Part shown: positions 1-7,504 of the stretch, in pieces
Layout of the letters: every line of letters begins with the position of its first letter
Position numbering within the stretch: the first letter of the stretch is position 1
Source: JAHJCW01 sp965369995
GTDB taxonomy: Bacteria; Fidelibacterota; Marinisomatia; Marinisomatales; JAHJCW01
Assembly (NCBI GenBank): GCA_965369995.1
Contig: CBDURO010000047.1
Location: forward strand, 1 to 10,953
Length of the DNA stretch: 10,953 nucleotides
Reading direction: 5' to 3'
Notes under the pieces: generated by a model
What the model was told of the DNA's origin: nothing
The model's database searches: none
Seen by the model: only the letters and a program-made list of their open reading frames with translations
Made by a program: the position numbers and the translations under genes

Positions 1-263
1 ATGGCGTTATCGATGCTGAAGCAGGAATTGATATTGACGGTGATGGCGTTATTGACGGATATGATGTGGATGGAGACGGAGAAATTGATATTAAATCTAG
101 TGCTGCCCTCGCTGCAGCTTACGGAGTCGATATTGACGGTGACGGAGTAATCGATGGAGTTGATCTAGATGGTGATGGCGTTATCGATGCTGAAGCAGGA
201 ATTGATATTGACGGTGATGGCGTTATTGATGGTTACGATGTAGACGGAGATGGCAATATTGAC
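1..263 (+). repeat. 174-bp in-frame tandem repeat encoding acidic DGDG loops
   Basis: Bases 1-55 recur exactly at 175-229, giving a period of 174 bp (58 codons). After that the copies continue with synonymous or conservative differences (for example GAC/GAT at 54-56 versus 228-230, and Glu versus Asn at 81 and 255). One and a half units are visible and the array probably continues to the left. Inside each unit the smaller DxDGDGxID motif repeats at 33- and 42-bp or longer steps, so the repeat is nested. The perfect 55-base identity suggests recent duplication or gene conversion, and the copy number may vary between strains. Confidence 0.85.
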
Positions 264-821
264 GTTAAAGCGGCAACGGCTTTAGCAGCTGCAACTGCTA
301 CATCAACTATTGCAACCGCTGAAGATGATTTAGAAGATTCTGAGATAATTGAGTGTGACAAATCATCTGTTAAGTCCTATTGTAGTAAACCTGGTTGGCA
401 ATTAGGACTACATGCTGGATATCCTGTAGGAGGAGGACCTGAAGATGAAAATTTAAATTTAGGATTGTTACTTAGTACTCCGCTTGGTATAAAAGTCGGA
501 CCTTTAAGTGTTGGACTTGGAGCTGGCGCATTTACCTATGATTTTGATAATTATTATATTGGTGGCGGTCTTTTAGCTAGCTTATGCATTAATGACATAC
601 TAAAATTAGATATGCCATTAATTCTTCAATTGCATGGAGTAGGGTTCTATGTTTTTGGAGAAGATCAAGGTCTTGGCATTGGCGCTATCGGTTCCGGAAG
701 TGTACCTCTAGGTAAAACACCACTGAGCCTCGGTTTATACGGTGCCTTAGGTAAATATTATCCAAATGATAATGATTATAATTGGTCAAATGTCGGAGCA
801 GTATTATTTTATTCGTTATAA
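1..821 (+). CDS. Envelope protein with DxDGDGxID repeats and a C-terminal glycine-rich beta domain (5' end outside window)
   Basis: The frame is open from the left edge (first whole codon at base 3) to TAA at 819-821, so the start, and any signal peptide, lie outside. The visible N-terminal part holds six complete DxDGDGxID loops at bases 30-56, 63-89, 129-155, 162-188, 204-230 and 237-263. They resemble the calcium-binding loops of dockerin and thrombospondin type 3 repeats; calcium binding is inferred. Ala-rich linkers (102-119, 270-300) separate groups of loops. Two Cys codons (354 and 381) could form a disulfide. From about 396 to the end, short alternating hydrophobic and Gly-rich stretches ending in Tyr-Ser-Leu look like beta strands, possibly an outer-membrane barrel. 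This last domain is clearly homologous to the 3' half of the next gene, with shared words such as GLH.GYP, GPLSV.LGAG, HG.GFYV and SVPLG. A strong terminator follows 24 bases after the stop. I do not recognise a named family for the C-terminal domain. Confidence 0.8.
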   Translation, partial: GVIDAEAGIDIDGDGVIDGYDVDGDGEIDIKSSAALAAAYGVDIDGDGVIDGVDLDGDGVIDAEAGIDIDGDGVIDGYDVDGDGNIDVKAATALAAATATSTIATAEDDLEDSEIIECDKSSVKSYCSKPGWQLGLHAGYPVGGGPEDENLNLGLLLSTPLGIKVGPLSVGLGAGAFTYDFDNYYIGGGLLASLCINDILKLDMPLILQLHGVGFYVFGEDQGLGIGAIGSGSVPLGKTPLSLGLYGALGKYYPNDNDYNWSNVGAVLFYSL

Positions 822-844
822 TAAATAAATTATTCTATTAAATA

Positions 845-874
845 AAAAAAGGCGGCATAATTGTCGCCTTTTTT
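845..874 (+). terminator. Rho-independent terminator, probably bidirectional
   Basis: A perfect 10-bp stem AAAAAAGGCG (845-854) and CGCCTTTTTT (865-874) encloses a 10-base loop. The U-run on the plus strand makes it a good terminator for the repeat-protein gene ending at 821. The mirrored A-run would serve the other strand too. It separates the first envelope gene from the LysM pseudogene, which therefore probably has its own promoter in the 30-50 bases that follow; only a weak TTGTCA (884-889) is visible there. Confidence 0.88.
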
Positions 875-931
875 ATTTAATTATTGTCATAAATTAGCAG
901 CATAATACTTTAAATGTATGGGGAAGTAATT

Positions 932-1990
932 ATGAAGAAAAAAGTAATAATAATGTTTTTAATTCTATTTTCATTATCATATTGTTTAGATCATGATGAA
1001 GACAAATCGCACTATGTGTATTTACAAGATCCTAATGATTTGATAAATCCAAATGGCTTCTACGAATATATGATAATTAAAAATGATCATTTATCTCACT
1101 TAGCATTTAAATTTTATTATGATGGCTTAAGATGGACAAGAATCTATAAAGCAAATCCATATATTATTGATCCAAATTGGATTTATCCTGACAATTGGTT
1201 AGTCATCCCGGATATATATTCTGACGAAGAAGGAAATCCAATCACCAAAGAACAATCATTTATCTATAAATCAAATGATACAATTATTACTGACTCTGTG
1301 CCTAAAAGTGGAATAGTGCAATACAATGGTTTATATCTAAAGGATAAATCCGGTGATTCCCAAGTATACACTAATAATGAAGAGGATATTGATAAAACTA
1401 TACCGTTCAAAATTGAGACACAAGATATTGAAAGCGATTTAAAAATCGATGAATAATTAGAGAATATTCTTGAGGAATCAAAATCAGGAGTTACCAGATC
1501 AACCGATAAAAAGATAAAGCCAGGTAAATATGAAAAAACTTCTACCTACAAAAATTCTAATTGGGTCATTGGATTACATGGTGGCTATCCTTTTGGAGAA
1601 GACTCCGATGAAGAAGATAATCCATATTTTGGCTTATTAATCGGCACACCGCTAAGAATTACACTCGGTCCTTTAAGCGTAAGACTTGGAGCAGGATTTT
1701 TAGGATATGATTTTACTGATAAATTATATCCCGGCGCAGGAGTATTACTTAATTTAGCCATCAGTGAACTATTGAAATGGACTACTCCTGTTCAATTACA
1801 AGTTCATGGGACAGGTTTTTATGTACCAGATGGAGGAGTCGGTACAGGTATTTTCGCTTCAACGAGTGTTCCACTTGGTGACTCACCATTTAATATCGGA
1901 CTATACTTTGGAGTCGGAATACGCAATAATATTGATTCAGTAAAAAGTAATTGGAAGAATACGGGATTATTGCTGCAACTACAATTATAA
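932..1990 (+). pseudogene. Secreted LysM protein with C-terminal glycine-rich beta domain, broken by an in-frame TAA
   Basis: The ATG at 932 is preferred over the one at 914 because GGGGAAG (920-926) lies six bases upstream and a Lys-rich signal peptide follows directly (MKKK, hydrophobic residues 5-17, Cys18). L-S-Y-C is a poor lipobox because of Tyr at -1, so lipoprotein status is uncertain. Residues about 44-94 read as a LysM domain: YMIIKNDHLSHLAFKFY, then RIYKANP, then IYP.NWLVIP. LysM domains bind peptidoglycan. Codon 175 (1454-1456) is TAA. The same frame then stays open for 177 more codons to TAA at 1988-1990 and encodes, from Trp at 1562, a domain homologous to the C-terminus of the previous gene. 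No frameshift is needed; one base change (from CAA, GAA or AAA, for example) explains the break. The intact product would be about 352 residues. If only the first half is made, it is a 174-residue secreted LysM protein. Readthrough or a sequencing error are alternatives. Confidence 0.8.
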
Positions 1991-1999
1991 GAGCTAATA

Positions 2000-2719
2000 T
2001 TAAGTAAAACTAATTACTTGAAGAGTGATATTATCTGATCCTGAATTTTTCTTTACAAGATCTATTAATTTTACGGTTGCTTCACTTGGCTTATTGTTTA
2101 TCAATGTCTCTTTAATTTTTTGCTGCGAAACAAAACCCCACACCCCATCACAACATAGCATAAATTTATCATTTGATAGTATTGGCTGATATAAGTAATC
2201 CTGTTTAGATTTTATACGACTACCTAAACACCTTCTTAATACATGTCTTTTACTATGGTACATTGCTTTTTCCGGTAATATTTCTCCCTTATCAATTAGT
2301 GATTGCACGTAAGAATGATCTTTTGTGAGTTTTTGTAAGTGATTTTCTCGGACAATATATACACGACTATCTCCGATATGGGCAATGTGAGCTGTTTCAC
2401 CTTTGATTATCAAAACTACAATCGTACTTCCCAACATCGCATTATCGTACTTTGAAACTTTCTTATAATAAATATATCTATTTATCTCCTCAAATGAACT
2501 TTCCAAGAATTTTTTAATATTCTGCGGTTCCTCTCTAGAATAGTTATTAATTAATATGTCAACCGCAGATTGACTCGCAAATTTGCCACCTTCTTTGTGC
2601 CCAAATCCATCCGATACAATAAAAATACTGCCCCAAGCAAGATTTGCTGTACCAAAACTATCTTGGTTAATTTCTCGTTCTAAGCCTATGTCGGTTCTAC
2701 CGGAATAATAATACTTCAT
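2000..2719 (-). CDS. PP2C-family (PPM) Ser/Thr protein phosphatase, stand-alone domain
   Basis: This 239-residue protein is a complete bacterial PP2C domain, a metal-dependent phosphatase that removes phosphate from Ser and Thr of proteins in the cytoplasm. The metal-site motifs are all present: R15-x-x-NQD (to D20), VSDG (D37), GDSRVY (D118), CDGVW (D191) and SDNIT (D229-N230). The usual glycine-rich turn after the first DG is varied to GFGHKEGG. No membrane segment or extra domain is seen. It is the last gene of the minus-strand run, starting 21 bases after the stop of the membrane kinase, without a clear Shine-Dalgarno. A PP2C next to a Hanks-type kinase usually opposes it, so the kinase or its substrates are the likely targets (inference). 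It ends only 9 bases from the convergent LysM pseudogene, and no convincing terminator was found between them. Confidence 0.92.
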   Translation of the reverse strand: MKYYYSGRTDIGLEREINQDSFGTANLAWGSIFIVSDGFGHKEGGKFASQSAVDILINNYSREEPQNIKKFLESSFEEINRYIYYKKVSKYDNAMLGSTIVVLIIKGETAHIAHIGDSRVYIVRENHLQKLTKDHSYVQSLIDKGEILPEKAMYHSKRHVLRRCLGSRIKSKQDYLYQPILSNDKFMLCCDGVWGFVSQQKIKETLINNKPSEATVKLIDLVKKNSGSDNITLQVISFT

Positions 2720-2740
2720 ATAATCTAGTTGATATTTTTT

Positions 2741-5700
2741 CTATAAACTATTGTATCGCTGTAAAACATTTTGATAATCTAGTGCTTCTTTATCCCCATC
2801 TTGCCAAATACCTAATAAAGTTTGATAATTTTGCTTGGCTGACTCTATATTTCCGATTGCTTCATTTACAAGTCCTTCTAAATAAAATGACCGAGGATAA
2901 ATAAAGGAACGAACATCTGATGATATTAATGGTTTACGCATATCTTCGATTAATTCCATTACCTTAGAATAATTCTTGAGTTCAATATATACTAAAGCAG
3001 CGTAATAGTTATATCTATACTTAAAATCTCCTTTATCATCCATATTGTCAAATTCGGTAAGCGCAGAATTATAATCTTCTTTGGCAAAATAATAATTAAA
3101 TCGTATTGCGCTATTCAATATATTATACAAAGATTCATCCTCGTGTTCATTCACCGAATCTTGAACCACTTGCATAATACTCGATAGTTCGCTGAAATTA
3201 TTACTCTTTGCAAATATAAATCCTTTTATCAAATATGCAATTAATTGATTTTGTAATGATACAGAATTAGAAAGGACTTGATCTACCTTAATATTAGCAG
3301 TGTTATAATCACCGATTTGATAAGATATAAAAGCCCAATTATTTAATAAATCCGCTTGAGTATTTAAATCAGATTCTTTTAAATATAATAATTTTGTTTC
3401 AATTAAACCTATTGCATCATTGTATCTACCCTGCTCCATATAAATACTTGATATTAAATAATATTCTTTAGATTTCCATAATTCAGGAAATATGCGTTCT
3501 ACATTACGATATTGAGAGATTGCTTGATCATAATCACCATTTAATTGATAAGCATTTGCTAAATTCAACAAATTTTGACATGAATTTGGAGCTTCACTTA
3601 ATACTGCTTTATATGTTTGAATAGCTCGGTGGATTTCATTTTTCCCTATGTACATTTGGGCTATCAAATGATATAATTGTGGTTTGGAGTTATTAGATTC
3701 AATTAAGGCATTCGCGAATGTTATTCCTTCATTAAATTGCTTTAACTCAACAAAAACACGAGTAAGATAATGATAAATTATTGATAGATCAGGATCAATT
3801 TGGACAGCATTTTCAAAAGTTATTTTAGCTTGCATATAATCCTTTTTCCCAATAAACATTTGGCCTAAAAATATATGACCCCAAACATTATCAGGGTTTT
3901 TTTCAATCAGCTGTGTAGCTCTTATTATGCCGCTATCATATTCATTACGTAAACTATAAATATCGAATATATGACGATATGCAATCGTGAATTCAGGATC
4001 CAATTCCACCGCTCTTTCGAACGCATTTGAAGCTTTCTCCATATTTTGAGATCCATGAAAATATGCTTCTCCTAATCCGTACCAGGCTTCTTTTTCATCA
4101 GAAAGAAAATCAATTAATTGCTGATAAATAATTTCCGCTTCAGAATAATTATATTTCGTTAGTTCGAGTGCACCCTGTGCTAGCAATTTCTCCTTTGTTG
4201 TTCTGTACCAGGAACCGTTTAAAATTTTTAATAATGATCCTTGTGCATTTTCAATTGTTTCATTATCCATCTCTGATTGAGACCACCATTGGGCTAGTGC
4301 TAATTTATAATAAGCACTACTAAACGTTGAGTCAATATCAATGGCATTATTGAATTCAACAATGGCTTCTTTAAAATGTGAATCATTAAAATAGTCAATT
4401 CCAATAAAATAATATTGGAAAGCATTCATCGATGAAGTAGTTTTATCCGCAACTGCCACGTCAATTGGTTCATCTTTTCCTACTGGCAATTGCATATCAA
4501 ACCGAATCTGTGAAGTCAATTCATCTACCATTGAATAAATATCATTGCCTTCCACTTGGTGAGACTTGATTATTGAACCATCGCTTGTATTAATCAATTG
4601 TGATGTTAATATAAGGTAATTCCCCGTCTGAATCACATTACCTGTCAACATTGTTTTAGCACCGGCTTCTTGAGCAATATCCGTTGCTAAGCTTGGATCT
4701 ATAGAGTTTCGGTTATCAGACCCTAACTGTTTTTGTATATCAAATAATCTTTGGCTGCTATATACTTTTAAATTGGGAATTTCGGAAAGGTCGGCAATTA
4801 TTAATTCTTGTAAGATTTGTCCAAGTCGACTGGGATCACTTGGTTCTTGTATATTGTCAAAATTTAAAACAGCTAGGGAATTAATGATTCGTACCGATTC
4901 ATTTCCTCCTTTGACAAACTGTATCAGTGTGGCAAATACAATTAGTAGAATTGTAATAATTCCGCCGGCCAACCAAGCTCGATTTATTTTCCTAGGTATT
5001 GCAGACAACCAAGGTGGTTTTTTAATAAATTGCTTGAATGTACCACCTTTCAATTCATTCAAATCGTCAAGCAATTCTGATACATTTTGATATCGGTTAT
5101 CAGGGGATTTTTCAATTGCTTTTTCTATAATTGCAATCAAATTAGGATTAGCGTCCGGATTCAGAGATGCAATATCAGGAGGTAACTCATTTACGATCGA
5201 ATAAAGTGTAGCGGCTTCATGTTCTCCAACAAATGGTAATCTACCTGCCACCATTTCATATAACACTATCCCGAAAGAATATATATCTGATCGTTGATCT
5301 ACCTGGGATCCTTCAATTTGTTCAGGTGACATATAAGCTATGGTTCCTAAAGTTCTACTTACTTTGGTAACATTTTCTCTGTCTAAATTTTTTGCGAGAC
5401 CAAAATCCATGACTTTTACTGATCCTAATTCAGTCACCATTATATTTTCGGTTTTTATATCTCGGTGAATAATGTTATTATCGTGCGCTGCTTTTATACC
5501 TTTCAATGTCGCAATTGCGATATGTATTATTTCTTTTAATGATAAGACTTCTCTTTGAATTTTGCTTTTTAGTGTTTCCCCGTCAATGCATTCCATTGCA
5601 ATAAAATTAAATTTACCGCTATGAGCGATTTCATAAATTGTTGTTATATTTGGATGATTGAGCTGAGAGGCAGAACGAGCCTCCTGGTAGAGACTTTCCA

Positions 5701-5851
5701 AATCTTCAGCGTTGTCCACTAAATGAGGCGAGATAAATTTAAGAGCAACAGTTCGTTTAAGATCAACATCCTCAGCTTTATAAACAATTCCTCTTCCACC
5801 TTCACCTATTTTACTAAGGATTTTATAATGGGAAATTGTCTTGCCAATCAT
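2741..5851 (-). CDS. Membrane Hanks-type Ser/Thr protein kinase with TolB-like domain and TPR array
   Basis: The 1036-residue product has a complete kinase domain at about 8-268: Gly loop GEGGRG (16-21), Lys38, Glu57, HRD at 129-131 with Asn136, DFG at 149-151, SPE at 175-177 and Arg253. It should be active and phosphorylate Ser/Thr. The catalytic loop reads HRDIKTEN rather than the common HRDIKPEN. One transmembrane helix lies at about 293-314, putting the kinase in the cytoplasm and the rest probably in the periplasm. Residues about 323-455 (start SLAVLNFDN) resemble the TolB-like/FlgO N-terminal fold often seen in such kinases. From about 477 to 1015 follow roughly a dozen TPR-like helical pairs, clear at 585-620, 655-690, 760-790 and 985-1015, likely a protein-binding sensor. 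There are no PASTA repeats. The ATG lies 10 bases after the stop of the GAF-SpoIIE gene, with a poor Shine-Dalgarno, which suggests co-transcription. Confidence 0.93.
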   Translation of the reverse strand: MIGKTISHYKILSKIGEGGRGIVYKAEDVDLKRTVALKFISPHLVDNAEDLESLYQEARSASQLNHPNITTIYEIAHSGKFNFIAMECIDGETLKSKIQREVLSLKEIIHIAIATLKGIKAAHDNNIIHRDIKTENIMVTELGSVKVMDFGLAKNLDRENVTKVSRTLGTIAYMSPEQIEGSQVDQRSDIYSFGIVLYEMVAGRLPFVGEHEAATLYSIVNELPPDIASLNPDANPNLIAIIEKAIEKSPDNRYQNVSELLDDLNELKGGTFKQFIKKPPWLSAIPRKINRAWLAGGIITILLIVFATLIQFVKGGNESVRIINSLAVLNFDNIQEPSDPSRLGQILQELIIADLSEIPNLKVYSSQRLFDIQKQLGSDNRNSIDPSLATDIAQEAGAKTMLTGNVIQTGNYLILTSQLINTSDGSIIKSHQVEGNDIYSMVDELTSQIRFDMQLPVGKDEPIDVAVADKTTSSMNAFQYYFIGIDYFNDSHFKEAIVEFNNAIDIDSTFSSAYYKLALAQWWSQSEMDNETIENAQGSLLKILNGSWYRTTKEKLLAQGALELTKYNYSEAEIIYQQLIDFLSDEKEAWYGLGEAYFHGSQNMEKASNAFERAVELDPEFTIAYRHIFDIYSLRNEYDSGIIRATQLIEKNPDNVWGHIFLGQMFIGKKDYMQAKITFENAVQIDPDLSIIYHYLTRVFVELKQFNEGITFANALIESNNSKPQLYHLIAQMYIGKNEIHRAIQTYKAVLSEAPNSCQNLLNLANAYQLNGDYDQAISQYRNVERIFPELWKSKEYYLISSIYMEQGRYNDAIGLIETKLLYLKESDLNTQADLLNNWAFISYQIGDYNTANIKVDQVLSNSVSLQNQLIAYLIKGFIFAKSNNFSELSSIMQVVQDSVNEHEDESLYNILNSAIRFNYYFAKEDYNSALTEFDNMDDKGDFKYRYNYYAALVYIELKNYSKVMELIEDMRKPLISSDVRSFIYPRSFYLEGLVNEAIGNIESAKQNYQTLLGIWQDGDKEALDYQNVLQRYNSL

Positions 5852-5861
5852 GGTATAAATG

Positions 5862-7133
5862 TTAATTCTTTTTAATTACTACGATAGTAATGTCATCGCT
5901 TTGCGGCATATCATTGACAAATGTTTTTATCGCATTAAATACTTTTTCAATTAATGTATCTGCGGTGGATTTCATATTTTCCGTTAATATCGTAAGCAGC
6001 CTATCTTCCCCAAACTCTTCATTTTGCTTATTTAACGCTTCTGTTATACCGTCAGAATAGATAATAACTGTGTCACCGGTATTCAATTTGATTGAATCTT
6101 CTTCAAATTGATAATCTTCCATAAATCCTAAAACTGTGCCACCTTTTGTAAGTCTGGTAACTTCTTTGGCTGAATCTATTAAAAAAGGAGGATTATGACC
6201 AGCATTTGAGAAGTGAAATATGCTTTCTGTTGTATCTAGAATACCATAAAAAAGCGTAGCAAATTTTTGAAGGTCAGTACTACGATATAGCAATTTATTT
6301 GCCCTTGTTAAACATTCTCCGGCTGATGAAGTGAATAATGCCTGCCCCCTTAAGGTGGCTTGTAAATTTGCCATTAACATAGCGGCAGGCATACCTTTAC
6401 CCGATATATCTCCTAAACAAATTGCATTCCTGTTTACATCAATTTGTATAAAGTCGTAATAATCGCCTCCCACTTCTTTGGCAGGAATGCTTTTACCGGC
6501 GATATCAAATCCGTCTATTTGGGGATTTAATTTAGGTAATAAATTCGTTTGTATATCAGTGGCAAAGTTTAGTTCTTCTTCAATCATTTTTAACGATTTT
6601 TCTTCGTCATAAAGTCTCGCACTTTCAATTGCTTGTGCCGACTGCGCAGCAATTATTGACAACATCCTTTGATCATTAGGAGTAAATCCATCTTCACTAA
6701 TTTTATTGAATACGTTCAAAACACCGATAAGTTTACCTTTTGTTTTTAAAGGAACACTTAGTATTGAATTGATTGGAAATTCTTCACCTGAAAGATTTGT
6801 GAATCTATTATCATTTGGAAAATCATTAATTAATAAGGGCATTTGATTCTTAATCATCCATCCCGATAATTGAACACCGAAATGATAAGGTACAATATCC
6901 GTATCGGTATCAATTTCACGAACTATAGTGCGAAATTGATCATCAGTTTCAGTCGGATCGAGCAACATGATTGCCCCTTGTTCAACATTTAAATGATTAA
7001 CACATTCATGTACAATCAATTCTATTACTTGATTTAAATCATGGGTAGTGCTAACGGCTGTAGCAATATCATTTAGTACTGAAAGTTCTTTTACCGCTAA
7101 CTTCAGTTTTTGAATTTCAGTAGTATCATTCAC
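5862..7133 (-). CDS. GAF-SpoIIE protein phosphatase (RsbU/RsbP-like), activator of partner switching
   Basis: This 423-residue cytoplasmic protein has a GAF sensor domain at about 20-172, a helical linker at about 172-195 and a SpoIIE-type PPM phosphatase at about 195-423. Phosphatase motifs are complete: EVGGDYYDF (D224), GDISGKGMPAA (D242), SNAGHNPP (308-316), YSDGITEA (D361) and QSDDITIVVIK (D413-D414). Proteins of this architecture dephosphorylate STAS anti-sigma antagonists, and the STAS gene lies just upstream, ending 20 bases before this start. The GAF ligand cannot be predicted. No response-regulator or membrane segment is present, so the input is probably a small molecule or a protein contact. 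The start is GTG at 7131-7133: no in-frame ATG precedes residue 56, and the frame upstream soon meets a stop. The GTG has no visible Shine-Dalgarno, so translation may depend on coupling to the STAS gene. Confidence 0.93.
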   Translation of the reverse strand: MNDTTEIQKLKLAVKELSVLNDIATAVSTTHDLNQVIELIVHECVNHLNVEQGAIMLLDPTETDDQFRTIVREIDTDTDIVPYHFGVQLSGWMIKNQMPLLINDFPNDNRFTNLSGEEFPINSILSVPLKTKGKLIGVLNVFNKISEDGFTPNDQRMLSIIAAQSAQAIESARLYDEEKSLKMIEEELNFATDIQTNLLPKLNPQIDGFDIAGKSIPAKEVGGDYYDFIQIDVNRNAICLGDISGKGMPAAMLMANLQATLRGQALFTSSAGECLTRANKLLYRSTDLQKFATLFYGILDTTESIFHFSNAGHNPPFLIDSAKEVTRLTKGGTVLGFMEDYQFEEDSIKLNTGDTVIIYSDGITEALNKQNEEFGEDRLLTILTENMKSTADTLIEKVFNAIKTFVNDMPQSDDITIVVIKKN

Positions 7134-7153
7134 TCTAATTAAAAAAATAATTA

Positions 7154-7492
7154 CTATTTAATTGCTGCTACTGCTTCATCCACTGTGTCGTAATTTTCTA
7201 AAACTTTGATAATTTGAGTAAACATAAAAACGCTTCGGATTTTTCTAGTAGCACGTGCAACCTTTAAGTCACCATCATTATCTTTTAATGAAGTATAAGA
7301 TGCCAATAGTGCGCCAAGTCCCGTACTTCCGAACCAAGTGATTTTTCCCATATCCATTACTACTTTTGTTTTGCCTTGTTTAATTAGGTCCTTAACATAA
7401 TCGTGTAAACCGGCACTTTTTGCATCCAACATCATTTTCCCAGATAATGTTAATACAACAACACCATCTTTTTCAGATTCTTTTATTCGCAT
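7154..7492 (-). CDS. STAS-domain anti-sigma factor antagonist (RsbV/SpoIIAA-like)
   Basis: The 112-residue product is a single STAS domain of normal length. In the RsbV/SpoIIAA family the unphosphorylated form binds an RsbW-type kinase and releases its sigma factor; phosphorylation at a conserved Ser switches it off. The family segment is V45-x-D-M-G-x-I-T followed by WFGSTGLGALLASY (53-66). The presumed phospho-site is Ser56, at the position of RsbV Ser56. The residue before it is Gly55, where Asp is usual, so the DS[ST]G signature reads GSTG. The ATG (7490-7492) has the best Shine-Dalgarno of the cluster, AGGAG at 7500-7504, which overlaps the TAG stop of the RsbW-like gene 10 bases upstream and suggests translational coupling. 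The downstream neighbour is the matching phosphatase. Confidence 0.92.
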   Translation of the reverse strand: MRIKESEKDGVVVLTLSGKMMLDAKSAGLHDYVKDLIKQGKTKVVMDMGKITWFGSTGLGALLASYTSLKDNDGDLKVARATRKIRSVFMFTQIIKVLENYDTVDEAVAAIK

Positions 7493-7499
7493 TGCAATA

Positions 7500-7504
7500 C
7501 TCCT
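7500..7504 (-). promoter_or_regulatory. Strong Shine-Dalgarno of the STAS gene, overlapping the upstream stop codon
   Basis: On the minus strand the RsbW-like gene ends in TAG and the sequence reads TAGGAGTATTGCAATG. AGGAG therefore overlaps the stop codon and lies seven bases before the STAS start. This fixes the STAS start. It would also let ribosomes ending the RsbW-like gene reload on STAS, a simple way to make the antagonist in excess of its kinase. Confidence 0.75.

Noticed and set aside
1..263. CRISPR-like array
   Set aside because: The repeats are in frame, encode a continuous acidic protein, and have no unique spacers of constant size.
914..931. Upstream ATG at 914 as the start of the LysM gene
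   Set aside because: It would put six residues before the Lys-rich signal peptide and make the GGGGAAG ribosome site part of the coding sequence; 932 fits better.
1772..1990. Separate 72-residue gene starting at the ATG of 1772
   Set aside because: It is the tail of the interrupted LysM/beta-domain gene in the same frame; the homology to the paralogue begins well before this ATG and no ribosome site precedes it.
2002..2019. Terminator between the convergent genes (AAGTAA/TTACTT hairpin)
   Set aside because: The 6-bp stem is all A/T except one pair, lies inside the PP2C coding end and has no U-run.
4773..5090. Plus-strand open frame opposite the kinase gene
   Set aside because: It is antisense to the well-supported membrane helix and kinase region, has no recognisable domain and no ribosome site.
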